From Panulirus ornatus (taxonomy: Eukaryota > Arthropoda > Malacostraca > Decapoda > Palinuridae): 64,000 nt of DNA. The notes below the pieces were generated by a model. The model searched no databases. It was not told the origin of the DNA and saw only the letters and a program-made list of their open reading frames with translations. Every line of letters starts with the position of its first letter. The stretch's first letter is position 1. Shown piece after piece: positions 11,398 through 23,420 of the stretch. The stretch is from positions 12,486,596-12,550,595 of the forward strand of contig NC_092271.1 of the NCBI RefSeq assembly GCF_036320965.1. The letters are read 5' to 3'. The translations under genes were made by a program, and so were the position numbers.

Positions 11398-11616
11398 ACC
11401 ATAGAAAGTTTTGTGGGGCCTGGATGTGGAAAGGGAGCTGTGGTTTCAGTGCATTACACATGACAGCTAGAGACAGAGTGTGAACGAATGTGGCCTTTGT
11501 TGTCTTTTCCTAGCACTACCTCGCATGCGCGCAGGAGGAGGGGGTGCCATTTCATGTGTAGCAGGGTGGCGACAGGAATGGATGAAGGCAGCAAGTATAA
11601 ATATGTACATGTGTAT
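11398..11616 (+). mobile_element. LINE-A 3' UTR fragment (long subtype)
   Basis: Contains the marker blocks of the long LINE-A 3' UTR in order: GGGGCCTGGATGTGGAAAGG, TGACAGCTAGAGAC, GGCCTTTGTTGTCTTTTCCT and TGGCGACAGGAATG. It breaks off at the TG/TA-rich part, where coding sequence of the next LINE-A copy begins (GAGTATTTTGAAGG). Confidence 0.85.
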
Positions 11617-13671
11617 ATATGAGTATTTTGAAGGTTTGTTGAATGTGTTTGATAACAGAGTGGCAGATAAAGGGTGTTTTGGTCGAGATGGTGTGCAAAG
11701 TGAGAGAGTTCGGGAGAATGATTTGGTAAACAGAGAAGGAGTAGTAAAAGCTTTGCAGAAGATAGCCAGCAAGGCAGCGGGTTTGGATGGTACTGCAGTG
11801 GAATTTATTAAAAAAGGGGGTGACTATTGCTGAAAGGTTAATAAGGTTATTTAATGTATGTATGACTCATGGTGAGGTGCCTGAGGATTGGTGGAATGCT
11901 TGCATAGTGCTCTTGTACAAAGGCAAAGGGGATAAAAGTGAGTGCTCAAATTACAGAGGTATAAGTTTGTTGAGTACTCCTGGGAAATTATATGGGAGGG
12001 TATTGATTGAGAGGGTGAAGGCATGTACAGAGCATCAGACTGGGAAGAGCAGAGTGGTTTCAGAAGTGGTAGAGGATGTGTGGATCAGGTGTTTGCTTTG
12101 AAAAATGTATGTGAGAAATACTTAGAAAAGCAAACAGATTTGTATGTAGCATTTATGGATCTGGAGAAGGCATATGATAGAGTTGATAGAGATGCTATGT
12201 GGAAGGTATTAAGAATATATGATGTGGGAGGCAAGTTGTTAGAAGCAGTGAAAAGTTTTTATCAAGGATGTAAGGCATATGTACGTGTAGAAAGAGAGGA
12301 AAGTGATTGATTCTCAGTGAATGTTGGTTAGTGGCAGGGGTGCGTGATGTTTCCATGGTTGTTTAATTTGTTTACGGATGGCGTTATCAGGGAGGTGAAT
12401 GTAAGAGTTTTGGAAAGAGGGGCAATATGCAGTCTGTTGTGAATGAGAGAGCTTGGGAAGTGAGTCAGTTGTTGTTCACTGATGATACAGCGCTGGTGGC
12501 TGATTCGGGTGAGAAACTGCAGAAGCTGGTGACTGAGTTTGGTAAAGTGTGTGAAAGAAGAAAGCTGAGAGTAAATGTGAATAAGAGCAAGGTTATTAAG
12601 TACAGTTGGGTTGAGGGACAAGTCAACTGGGAGGTAAGTTTGAATGGAGAAAAACTGGAGGAAGTGAAGTGTTTTAGATATCTGGGAGTGGATTTTGGCA
12701 GCGGATGGAACCATGGAAGCGGAAGTAAATCATAGGGTGGGGGATGGGGCGAAAGTTCTGGGAGCCTTGAAAAATGTGTGGAAGTCGAGAACGTTATCTT
12801 GGAAAGCAAAAATGGGTATGTTTGAAGGAATAGTGGTTCCAACAATGTTATATGGTTGCGAGGTGTGGGCTATAGATAAAGTTGTGTGCAGGAGGGTGGA
12901 TGTGCTGGAAATGAGATGTTTAAGGACAACATGTGGTGTGAGGTGGTTTGATCGAGTAAGTAATGAATGGGTAAGAGAGTTGTGGTAATAAAAAGAGTGT
13001 GGTTGAAAGAGCAGAAGAGGGTGTATTGAAATGGTTTGATCACATGGAGAGAATGAGTGAGGAAAGATTGACAATGAGGAAAGATTGACAAAGAGGATAT
13101 ATGTGTCAGAGGTGGAGGGAACGATGAGAAGTGGGAGACCAGATTGGAGGTGGAAGGATGGAGTGAAAAAGATTTTGAGTGATCGGGGCCTGAACATGCA
13201 GGAGGGTGAAAGGCGTGCAAGGAATAGAGTGAATTGGAACGATGTGGTATACTGGGGTCGACGTGCTGTCAATCGATTGAACCAAGACATGTGAAACGTC
13301 TGTGGTAAACCATGGAAAGTTTTGTGGGGCCTGGATGTGGAAAGGGAGCTGTGGTTTCGGTGCATTATGTATAACAGCTAGAGACTGAGTGTGAACGAAT
13401 GTGGCCTTTGTTGTCTTTTCCTAGCACTACCTCGCGCACATGCGGGGGGAGGGGGCTGCCATTTCATGTGAGACACGGTGGCGACGGAAATGAATAAGGG
13501 CAGACAGTATGAAGTATGTACATGTGTATATATGTATATGTGCATGTGTAATATGTATATACATGTGTATGTGGATGGGTTGGGCCATTCTTTCGTCTGT
13601 TTCCTTACACTACCTCGCTAAAGCAGGAGACAGCGACAAAGTATAATAAAATATAAATAAATATATGTATA
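11617..13671 (+). mobile_element. 5'-truncated LINE-A, RT plus long 3' UTR, inactive
   Basis: Begins inside the ORF just before the RT domain (EYFEGLLNVFD) and runs through RT, the C-terminal region and the long 3' UTR to a GCGACAAAGTATAATAAAA tail. The frame is broken several times, for example near 11830, 12060 and 12310. The catalytic FADD box is changed to FTDD at about 12475. Confidence 0.88.
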
Positions 13672-15366
13672 AGGGTTAGGGAAAATGATTTGGTAAACAG
13701 AGAAGAGGTAGTAAAAGCTTTGCGGAAGATGAAAGCCGGCAAGGTAGCAGGTTTGGATGGTATTGCAGTGGAATTTATTAAAAAAGGGGGTGACTGTATT
13801 GTTGACTGGTTGGTAAGGTTATTTAATGTATGTATGACTCATGGTGAGGTGCCTGAGGATTGGCGGAATGCATGCATAGTGCCATTGTACAAAGGCAAAG
13901 GGGATAAGAGTGAGTGCTCAAATTACAGAGGTATAAGTTTGTTGAGTATTCCTGGTAAATTATATGGGAGGGTATTGATTGAGAGGGTGAAGGCATGTAC
14001 AGAGCATCAGATTGGGGAAGAGCAGTGTGGTTTCAGAAGTGGTAGAGGATGTGTGGATCAGGTGTTTGCTTTGAAGAATGTATGTGAGAAATACTTAGAA
14101 AAGCAAATGGATTTGTATGTAGCATTTATGGATCTGGAGAAGGCATATGATAGAGTTGATAGAGATGCTCTGTGGAAGGTATTAAGAATATATGGTGTGG
14201 GAGGCAAGTTGTTAGAAGCAGTGAAAAGTTTTTATCGAGGATGTAAGGCATGTGTACGTGTAGGAAGAGAGGAAAGTGATTGGTTCTCAGTGAATGTAGG
14301 TTTGCGGCAGGGGTTTGTGATGTCTCCATGGTTGTTTAATTTGTTTATGGATGGGGTTGTTAGGGAGGTGAATGCAAGAGTTTTGGAAAGAGGGGCAAGT
14401 ATGAAGTCTGTTGGGGATGAGAGAGCTTGGGAAGTGAGTCAGTTGTTGTTCGCTGATGATACAGCACTGGTGGCTGATTCATGAGAAACTGCAGAAGCTG
14501 GTGACTGAGTTTGGTAAAGTGTGTGGAAGAAGAAAGTTAAGAGTAAATGTGAATAAGAGCAAGGTTATTAGGTACAGTAGGGTTGAGGGTCAAGTCAATT
14601 GGGAGGTGAGTTTGAATGGAGAAAAACTGGAGGAAGTGAAGTGTTTTAGATATCTGGGAGTGGATCTGGCAGCGGATGGAACCATGGAAGCGGAAGTGGA
14701 TCATAGGGTGGGGGAGGGGGCGAAAATTCTGGGAGCCTTGAAGAATGTGTGGAAGTCGAGAACATTATCTCGGAAAGCAAAAATGGGTATGTTTGAAGGA
14801 ATAGTGGTTCCAACAATGTTGTATGGTTGCGAGGAGTGGGCTATGGATAGAGTTGTGCGCAAGAGGATGGATGTGCTGGAAATGAGATGTTTGAGGACAA
14901 TGTGTGGTGTGAGGTGGTTTGATCGAGTAAGTAACGTAAGGGTAAGAGAGATGTGTGGAAATAAAAAGAGCGTGGTTGAGAGAGCAGAAGAGGGTGTTTT
15001 GAAATGGTTTGGTCACATGGAGAGAATGAGTGGAGGGAACGAGGAGAAGAGGGAGACCAAATTGGAGGTGGAAAGATGGAGTGAAAAAGATTTTGTGTGA
15101 TCGGGGCCTGAACATGCAGGAGGGTGAAAGGAGGGCAAGGAATAGAGTGAATTGGAGCGATGTGGTATACCGGGGTTGACGTGCTGTCAGTGGATTGAAT
15201 CAAGGCATGTGAAGCGTCTGGGGTAAACCATGGAAAGCTGTGTAGGTATGTATATTTGCGTGTGTGGACGTATGTATATACATGTGTATGGGGGTGGGTT
15301 GGGCCATTTCTTTCGTCTGTTTCCTTGCGCTACCTCGCAAACGCGGGAGACAGCGGCAAAAAAGAA
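13672..15366 (+). mobile_element. 5'-truncated LINE-A with short 3' UTR
   Basis: The reading frame is open at 13690-14484 and covers the RT domain: KAGKVAGLDGIAVEF, SNYRGISLLS, FRSGRGCVDQVFALK, the motif A block MDLYVAFMDLEKAYDRVD, and FADD at about 14450. A two-base deletion at about 14482 (GATTCATGAG for GATTCATGTGAG) shifts the frame, and the C-terminal part continues at 14456-15100. The 3' UTR is the short subtype: GGAAAGCTGTGTAGGTATG, then the GGGTTGGGCCATTTCTTTCG block and tail. It follows the preceding LINE-A copy head to tail. Confidence 0.9.
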
Positions 15367-15371
15367 AAAAG

Positions 15372-15522
15372 TTGAAATGTATAGGTATGTATATGTGCGT
15401 GTGTGGGTGTTTATGTATATACATGTGCATGTGGGTGGGTTGGGCCATTCTTTCGTCTGTTTCCTTGCGCTACCTTACTAATGTGGGAGACTGACAAAGT
15501 ATAATAAATAAATAAATAAATA
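15372..15522 (+). mobile_element. LINE-A 3' UTR terminal fragment
   Basis: GTTGAAATGTATAGGTATG through GGGTTGGGCCATTCTTTCG to an (AATA)n tail, without coding sequence. It is directly downstream of the A-rich end of the previous copy. Confidence 0.85.
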
Positions 15523-17189
15523 ATCAAAGTATGATTACAAGTAGTTTTACATAAGAAATATCTATTATTTAGTGAGTGACAGCAACAAAAGATAAAAAGA
15601 TATGGCAGCAGATCTAGTACAGGGGTTCCTGGCATTTTCACATATATTTTCCAGTCTAATGAAAAAGGCAGAGGCAGACATTTAAGGAACTGATCCTCAT
15701 GAGATCAAACAGACCCTCATGAAGAGATAGAAAGTCAACCATCTCCTATACCTCCTCCTGTGGTTTAAAATGAGTGAATGGTATTATTAGATTCAAAGTG
15801 CATTGGCTTCAAGATTTTTCAAAGGGTTAGCCCAAATGCCACCATGTCTGGGTTTCTGTACAGAAATTTATTATCAGGAGTAGTAACTTTGTATGGGAAT
15901 TGATATTACATTAAAGTAAAATAAAATTCATATTCTAGTTATCAAATATTCATTCACAGGTATCTTCAACATGAAGTGTAAAGAAATAAAATTTACATTT
16001 GTACATGAGCTTGAACACGGTAAAAGACTCCAGAACTACATGTAAACTTTAGTGTATACATGTATTTACATACACTAACCCAATGGTACATCACTGTAAA
16101 CTGATTTATTTTCAAAAACCTGATTTTTTTTTTGTATTTAGAACTTGACTTACAAAATTAAAGATATCAACAAAAAAGCACTGCATAATATTATTTCCAA
16201 AATTCTAAAAACTCTTAGCAACATTAATGTCTTTATGTTCAACTCCAATGTCTGGTATGGGCTACAAATAAAAGAATCAGTAAGTACAGTTTGATTCAAA
16301 AGAAAACAAAACTCATATAACAGTAAAATAAGCAACACAACACTCCATGTAAAATGTATCACTGTCAACAATGCTTCCTTAGATTAAAATCAGAGTATTC
16401 ATAGCAAATTTTTATCTGATGACATGTATACTGTACACCTGAATGTCAGAAGGCATTCATGAAGATGTAATCTGGATCTACTTTCCCAAAGACAGAATTT
16501 CTTATATGTGACTGGTAGACTTTTAAATTTAAAACTATCATTTATATTTATCAACTATAAATATATGTTGATTATATTATATACACTATTTTTACAATTC
16601 TCACAATTACTTTCTCATTTCCAATCTCTTGTACATTTGTATGTGTATATGATCACGAACTCAATTTAATATGATGATGCTTGTAGGTATACCGAGTAAA
16701 AATTAAAATTAAATCACATTTACCTAAATATAAACTGAATATCTAGCAGCATAAAAAAATCACTCCATACCTTAATAACACAGCAGCATGGCAAGAAGTG
16801 TAAACTTATACCAGTTTTTGCAAGCCTTGTGAATGAAAAATGTATAAAAACTTTTAGTGCAACAAAACTGTGTATCAAATTTTGGATGCTAACAGCTTTA
16901 TTCCACATTATGTTTCCAAGTTTAATGTAATAACACCTTCTAAGCTATCTATAATCACTGTTACTGTGCTTATAAAGTGAAGTTATGCACAGTGATATTA
17001 CTGCCATGAACTGTTACCATTTCTACCCAACCCTCTCAAGCAGTTTATCCTTTTTTACAAAAATGATCGTTAATTTGTATACAAAATGTATGTCATACCT
17101 CTACTAGTCACTAGAACCTATATAATCATAATGATTATCATAAATAAATATCAAATGTTTTCATCTTATAACCTACAGTTCTGGTATTC
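15523..17189. other. Non-coding; includes the probable CNEP1R1 3' UTR
   Basis: No independent gene recognised. On the minus strand this follows the CNEP1R1 stop codon. AATAAA hexamers on that strand include one at 16897-16902; others lie further down (near 16102 and 15869), so the 3' end cannot be fixed from sequence alone. Confidence 0.45.
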
Positions 17190-20100
17190 TCATGTTGTAG
17201 TTGGTCGTGGCTTTAGGATAAGCTTCCCAGTATCATCACAAGACATGTTAAAATCCACCAGAACTGCCCGTGTTCGAGATGTGATTATTGAGGGTGATAC
17301 CACCTTTTTGTGAATACCCATAATGAATAGGATAACTGAAATGTAAAAAACAACTATTATAAAACCTATCAATATTCGTAAAACAAAATTTAACAATGAA
17401 TATATACCTAGTTACCCAATCTATATTAAAATAGAAAGATAGCCATGAGGAGAACATTCACAATTGGTAGACTAAGGTGCTAATTTACTCAACACCATAC
17501 TGCGCTCTTCTCATTGGCTGAATGCAAAGTGTGGAGAAACGAAGAGAATGATGCATATTAACCACCATCTGCATACCATAAAATCTGCATTTTTCTTATC
17601 CAAACTGTTGCTTTTCCTTAAATGTATACCCACATTACCAACACAGCTGCATGCTATTTCCGGAAATCATGGATCTCTTGCACAAAGAAATTAAGCTGAA
17701 ATATGAGAAATTAACTCAACATGTGACTGAAAACAAGAAATGAGTAGTCTCAACACCCTATAATCTGATTTTATACTTCCAAACTGTTGCTTTTGCTAAA
17801 TGCTTGCCACCATTACCAACACTAATACCTGTATGCCATTTTCTGAACATTATGGGTCTACTGCACAGCAAAAGTAGACAAAAATACAAGAAATATACCT
17901 ATCATGCTCCTGAAAACATGAAACATGAGTACTAGCCTCATCATGCCTTATAACCTGACATATCATTTATATTAATTTTCCCAACTGTTTGCCCACACTA
18001 TTAACACTGCCATGTTCCAAACATTATGGGTCTCAGGTACACAACAGTTGGCAAAAGTATGAGAAATAAAGCTACCATGTTATGGTAAACATGGCCATTC
18101 AGAGTGCCCAAAGCTGGTGGCCCAAAATGCTGATTGGCTGAAAGCTGACCAGTAAACACTCTCCCATTGGTAAAGCTCATAGCTAAAAGAAAAGGTGATC
18201 TGTGTTGCATGTTCTTGTGAAGGACTTCTGAACCACATGACAGATTTTAACATACATGCACATTTTTCGTTTATGTAAGTGGAAAAATTTAGACAAGAAA
18301 GTGCTATAACAACACAGCATTAAACAGAGGAGTGCAAACCACATTATGGGTGTACTACTGCCATCATCTATGCTCTTTCTCTATAATAAAATCACTGATT
18401 TTTGTGATTTTTTTTGTTTTTCTATGGAGAGAGCTGATATCCCATCTCATCCTGGTTCTGAATTTTCTGAGTTTGTCTTCTGCCAATAAGTCTCATTCAG
18501 TTACTTCAACATCTGTGATGTTATTTTCATCAAAGCTAATAAATATCTCAACATCAAAATATTCATCCTTTCTTATTTATTACCGACATACACAGATCTG
18601 CTAAGCATCGCACATGATTTCCAAACATTGTCTTAACAATGTACTTTGTTCTGATTTTTTATTGTCTTGTTTACGTGAAAGATACGAGCAACTACTTTCT
18701 CCATGGCACCTCACTTCTGAGCTGTGGCATTACAGGTCTAGGTTTGTCACCAGCTGTGAATAAACACAACTGGCTTAACAGCATGTATGATGGTCAAAGG
18801 AAAAGAATACACTTCATTCTGGGGTGTAAAATGGTGTTTCAACTCATCCATCTAGAAAGTGCTCTCCTAGATACACCAAAGGCTCAGTTCCTTATGAGAA
18901 ATATGGAATTCCACAAAATAATCTCTGTTCCTGTCCATTAACATCCAGCAATACAACAAGCTCATAGTTTAAAGTACTAAAATAAGATTTAAACTCACTT
19001 AAAGCAGAAGCAGCAAAAGTGAAGAAGAGGTGATTTAGAAGAGATTGCACAAAGGTTGCATCCTGTGTCACAGGATCTGTGAGCCAAAGGTATGCCCCAA
19101 GAGCAGTGCTTGCTGCTACGATCACCAATACCACTGGAAAGAAGAAATGTTATTTAACATAGAAAAACAATACATGCAACCACATGTATAAAAGTAATGA
19201 GAAGAAACTAATATACCAAAGAAATAATATGAAAGTATTTTTCATTTACTCATTATACTCTGTCGCTGTCTTGCGTTAGTGAGGTAGCACAAGGAAACAG
19301 ATGAAAGAATGGCCCAACCCACCCACATACACATGTATATACATACATGCCCACACATGCACATACACATACCAATACATTTCAACATAAACATACATAT
19401 ACAGACATATGCATATATACACATGTACATACTTATACTTGCTGCCTTCATCCATTCCTGTTGCCACCCTGCCATACATGAAATGGCACCCCCCTCCCCC
19501 TGTGCGTGCGAGGTAGTGCTAGGAAAAGACAACAAAGGCCACATTCGTTGACACTCAGTCTCTAGCTGTCACATGTAATGCACCGAAACCACAGCTCCCT
19601 AACTATGTAATGCAGAAGATAATTCCCAAAATGCAAACTCAGATTTTGTTTTGTTGAAGAGACAAAACTGAGGGTACTTCATTCACTTCTGGATGCACCT
19701 TCTGTTATGGAACTAATAAACCTATATTATCAATTCTGCATGTGAAATTCACATTATCTACCAGCTTATAAAATCTTAAACAACTGATAACTATCAAAGT
19801 TTAAGTATTACTATTCTTTCTATTTATTAACTTTACTTCCATTTCCATTTACCAAGGCATGGTGAAGTACATTTAGCCTACTGGTTAACTGACAAACATC
19901 CAGAACTTAGGTTCAGAGTACAACAATAAACATGGACTTAAAAATAACATATGCCATGCTTAATTTTAATGCACTTTTGCACACTTTAAACACTTAAGCA
20001 TAAGATTCATGAAAAAGTGTATGGATGTATTTCTTATATGAATGCTAATTGCAAATGATCAGAAACTAATCACTATTTCAGTTTGATTCCCATTACTTTG

Positions 20101-20595
20101 TCCCATACCTATCCTCAAACTCCCAATCTGCATCTTTTGTTAATTACCAACAACATATGTTGAATTTTATATACATGTACTATCATGAGCCTTAATGTTA
20201 CTTATTCACCCAATGACTGCCAATATCCCATTTGTGGGGTGCTACACCCTTGGGAGTTGACTGCAACCACCTCAGAACCACTATTATGGGGCTCAAGTAG
20301 CTCTGAGGATGCATTCCTCTAAAAGAAAGAGAAAGGATGGCATCCTTTGGGGCATGAGGGTCCTCGAAAAGACTGTTATCCTTTCCATTCACTGATCATA
20401 GCCTTACAGAAGCTGGCATCTTTTTCGTGGTTTAACCAACTAGCAAGCAGAGTCTGACAATACCCACTAAATCAATTATGAAATATATTCAGCTTATTAC
20501 AAATGAGTAACAATATAACTCACTTCTCCAACGAGTTGTGGCAGGCTGTAGTCGAGCAATTACTTCTGTTAGCCGTCGCTCAAATGCTTTCAAGT
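17190..20595 (-). CDS. CNEP1R1: Nuclear envelope phosphatase-regulatory subunit 1 (TMEM188), three coding exons, N-terminus missing
   Basis: Minus-strand exons: 20595-20524 ([19 protein letters not shown] then TRWR), 19133-18999 (from RWR-M through [17 protein letters not shown] and TDPVTQ to FFTFAASAL) and 17335-17190 ([32 protein letters not shown], stop). The donors are both GTGAGT and the acceptors end TTTCAG, TTCCAG and TTTCAG. All junctions are phase 1 and join in frame to give 117 residues. Human CNEP1R1 is 125 residues and starts 8 residues earlier, so one short first coding exon ending in G is missing here. Two membrane helices are visible (about [17 protein letters not shown] and [16 protein letters not shown]). 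CNEP1R1 partners the phosphatase CTDNEP1 at the nuclear envelope/ER to dephosphorylate lipin and control phosphatidic acid and membrane synthesis. A LINE-A fragment sits in the intron between the first two listed exons. Confidence 0.93.
19255..19606 (-). mobile_element. LINE-A 3' UTR-only insertion in CNEP1R1 intron
   Basis: Reverse complement of the long LINE-A 3' UTR from the terminal TGTCGCTGTC tail block to the CACAGCTCCCT block, with no coding sequence. It is a severely 5'-truncated copy lying between the CNEP1R1 exons at 18999-19133 and 20524-20595. Confidence 0.88.
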
Positions 20596-20998
20596 CTGAA
20601 AGAGGTCAGATTGACATACTGTTATGTATGGAAGTTATCACATGTAAGGAAACTGGTTAGTAAATGATAAGCATCTTGGGAAATGTTGAAATGGTGTTTA
20701 CAGTGTCACGGGGATGTGTGATATTAGAGTAAGGGGGAATCTGTGAGTAAAGGTCACCGAAATGTGAGGCAAGGATACACTTTTTATTCCTACATAGTGA
20801 CTGGAGAATGGTCATGAAGTGGTTTAGGAGGGATGGGCCTAGTACTACAGTGGAGAATTGAGTGTCAAGCATGTTGACAGGAATGTCTTGGGAGGATCTT
20901 TTCAATTCATAAATGTTTCGTGTGTAGTAATTACGTAGCCAGTGTCTGTGGTTACTTCTCTAACACAAGAAACAGCAAACAAGTTATCATTATTTTCA

Positions 20999-22652
20999 TT
21001 ATACATAGTTGCTATCTCCCGCGTTAGCGAGGTAGCGCAAGGAAACAGACGAAAGAATGGCCCAACCCACCCACATACACATGCATATACATAAATACCC
21101 ACACATTCACATATACATCCTATACATTTCAACGTATACATACATATACATACTGCTTTCATCCATTCCCGTCGCCACCCTGCCACACATGAAATGGCAC
21201 CCCCCTCCCCCCATGCACACACAAGGTAGCGCTAGGAAAAGACATCAAAGGCCACATTTGTTCACACTAAGTCTCTAGCTGTCATGTATAATGCACCGAA
21301 ATCACAGCTCCCTTTCCACATCCAGGCCCCACAAAACTTTCCATGGTTTACCACAGATGCTTCATATGCCCTGGTTCAATCCATTGACAGCACATTGACC
21401 CCAGTATACCACATCATTCCAATTCACTCTATTCCTTGCACGCCATTCACCCTCCTGTATGATCAGACCTCTATTGCTCAAAATCTTTTCCACTCCATCC
21501 TTCCACCTCCAATTTGATCTCCCACTTCTTGTTCCCTCCACCTCTGACACATATATCCCTTTCAATCTCTCCTCACTCATTCTCTCCATTTGACCAAACC
21601 ATTTCAATACACCCTCTTCTGCTCTCTCAACCACACTCTTTTTTATTACCACACATTTCTCTTACCCTTTCATTGCTTACTCGATCAAACCACCTCACAC
21701 CACATACTGTCCTAAAACATTTCATTTCCAACACATCCACCCTCCTCTGCACAACCTTATCTATAGCCTATGCCTCGCAACCATATAACATTGTTGGAAC
21801 CACTATTCCTTCAAACATACCCATTTTTGCTCTCCGAGATAATGTTCTCTCCTTCCACACATTCTTCAACGCTCCAAGAACCTTCGCCCCCCTCCCCCAC
21901 CCTGTGACTCACTTACACTTCCATGGTTCCATCTGCTGCTAAATTCACTCCTAGATATTTAAAACACTTCACTTCCTCCAGTTTTTCTCCATTCAAACTT
22001 GCTTCCCAATTAACTTGTCCCTCAACCCTACTGAAACTAACAACCATGCTCTTATTCACATTTACTCTCAGCTTTCTTCTTTCACACACTTTACCAAACT
22101 CAGTCACAAGCTTCTGCTGTTTCTCACCCGAATCAGCCACCAGTGCTGTATCATCAGCGAGCAACAACTGACTCACTTCCCAAGCCCTCTCATCCACAAG
22201 AGACTGCATACTTGCCCCTCTTTCCAAAACTCTTGCATTCACCTCCCTAACAACCCCATCCATAAACAAATTAAACAACCATGGAAAAATCATGCACCCC
22301 TACTGCAAACCAACATTCACTGAGAACTAATCATTTTCCTCTCTTCCTACTCGTACACATGTCTTACATCCTTTATGAAAACTTTTCACTGCTTCTAGCA
22401 ACTTACCTCCCACACCATATAGTCTTAATACCTTCCACAAAGCATCTTGATCAACACCGTCATATGCCTTCTCCAGATCCATAAATGCCACATAAAAATC
22501 CATCAGTTTTTCTAAGTGTTTCTCACATACATTCTTCAAACCAAACACCTGACCACTACCTCTACCACTTCTGAAATCACACTGCTCTTCCCCTTTACCT
22601 TTGTATAATGGCTCTATGCATGCATTCCGCCAATCCTCAGGCACTTCACCAT
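20999..22652 (-). mobile_element. 5'-truncated LINE-A with internal deletion
   Basis: Contains the tail, long 3' UTR and C-terminal region, plus RT with the catalytic box changed to LADD (LLLADDTALVADS, about 22150). An internal deletion of roughly 140 bp near 22590 joins CTCTTCCCC to TTTACCTTTG, apparently through a short C-run. It ends at 22652, head to head with the next copy, sharing GAG at the junction. Confidence 0.87.
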
Positions 22653-23372
22653 GAGGACAACATGTGGTGTGAGGTGCTTTGATCAAGTAAGTAATGTAAG
22701 GGTATGAGAGATGTGAGGAAATAAATAGAGTATGATTGAGAAAGCAGAAGAGGGTGTGTTGAAATGGTTGGGACATATCAAGAGAATGAGTGAGGAAAGG
22801 TTGACAAGGAGGATATATGTATCAGAGGTGGATGGAACAAGGAGAAATGGGAGACCAAATAGGAGGTGGAAGGATGGAGTGAAAAAAATTTTAAGTGATT
22901 GGGGCCTCAATATAAAGGAGGAGGAGAGGCATGCAAGGAATAGAGTGAATTGGAATGATGTGGTATAGCAGGGTTGATGTGCTATCAATGGACTGTTGGT
23001 TAACCAAGGCATGTGAAATTTCTGGGGTCAACTATAGAAAGGTCTGTGGGGCCTGGATGTGTATAGGGAGCTGTGGTTTCGGTGCATTACACATGACAGC
23101 TAGAGACTGTGTGTGAACAAATGAGGCCTTTTTTCTGTTTTTCTAGCACTACTTCGCTGATGCAGAGGGTAGCGATGCTGTTTCCTATGGGGTGCAGTAG
23201 CACCGGGAATGAATGAAGGCAAGCTAGTACGAATATGTAAAAGAGTAAATATGTGTATATGTATGAATATGTGTGTGAATAGGCATTTATGAATATGTAT
23301 GTGTATATAAGTGGATGGGCCATTCTTTGTCTATTTCCTGGCACTACCTTGCTGAAGCGGGAAACAGCGATT
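22653..23372 (+). mobile_element. 5'-truncated LINE-A, variant-B 3' UTR
   Basis: Starts in the C-terminal coding region (the CGVR(W/C)FD block) and ends with a variant tail, GCTGAAGCGGGAAACAGCGA then TTAAGTATAATA. This differs from the usual GGGAGACAGCGACAAAG tail but resembles the one at 62625-62775. Its 3' UTR is also diverged (GTGCAGTAGCACCGGGAATG). Confidence 0.8.
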
Positions 23373-23416
23373 AAGTATAATATATATATACACACACACA
23401 CACACATATATATATT
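23373..23416. repeat. (TA)n(CA)n microsatellite
   Basis: Tract of alternating TA then CA then TA between the tails of two oppositely oriented LINE-A copies. Confidence 0.9.
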
Positions 23417-23420
23417 TATT

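Noticed and set aside
18332..18941. Plus-strand ORFs between CNEP1R1 exons
   Set aside because: They lie in the intron of the opposite-strand gene and show no conserved features.
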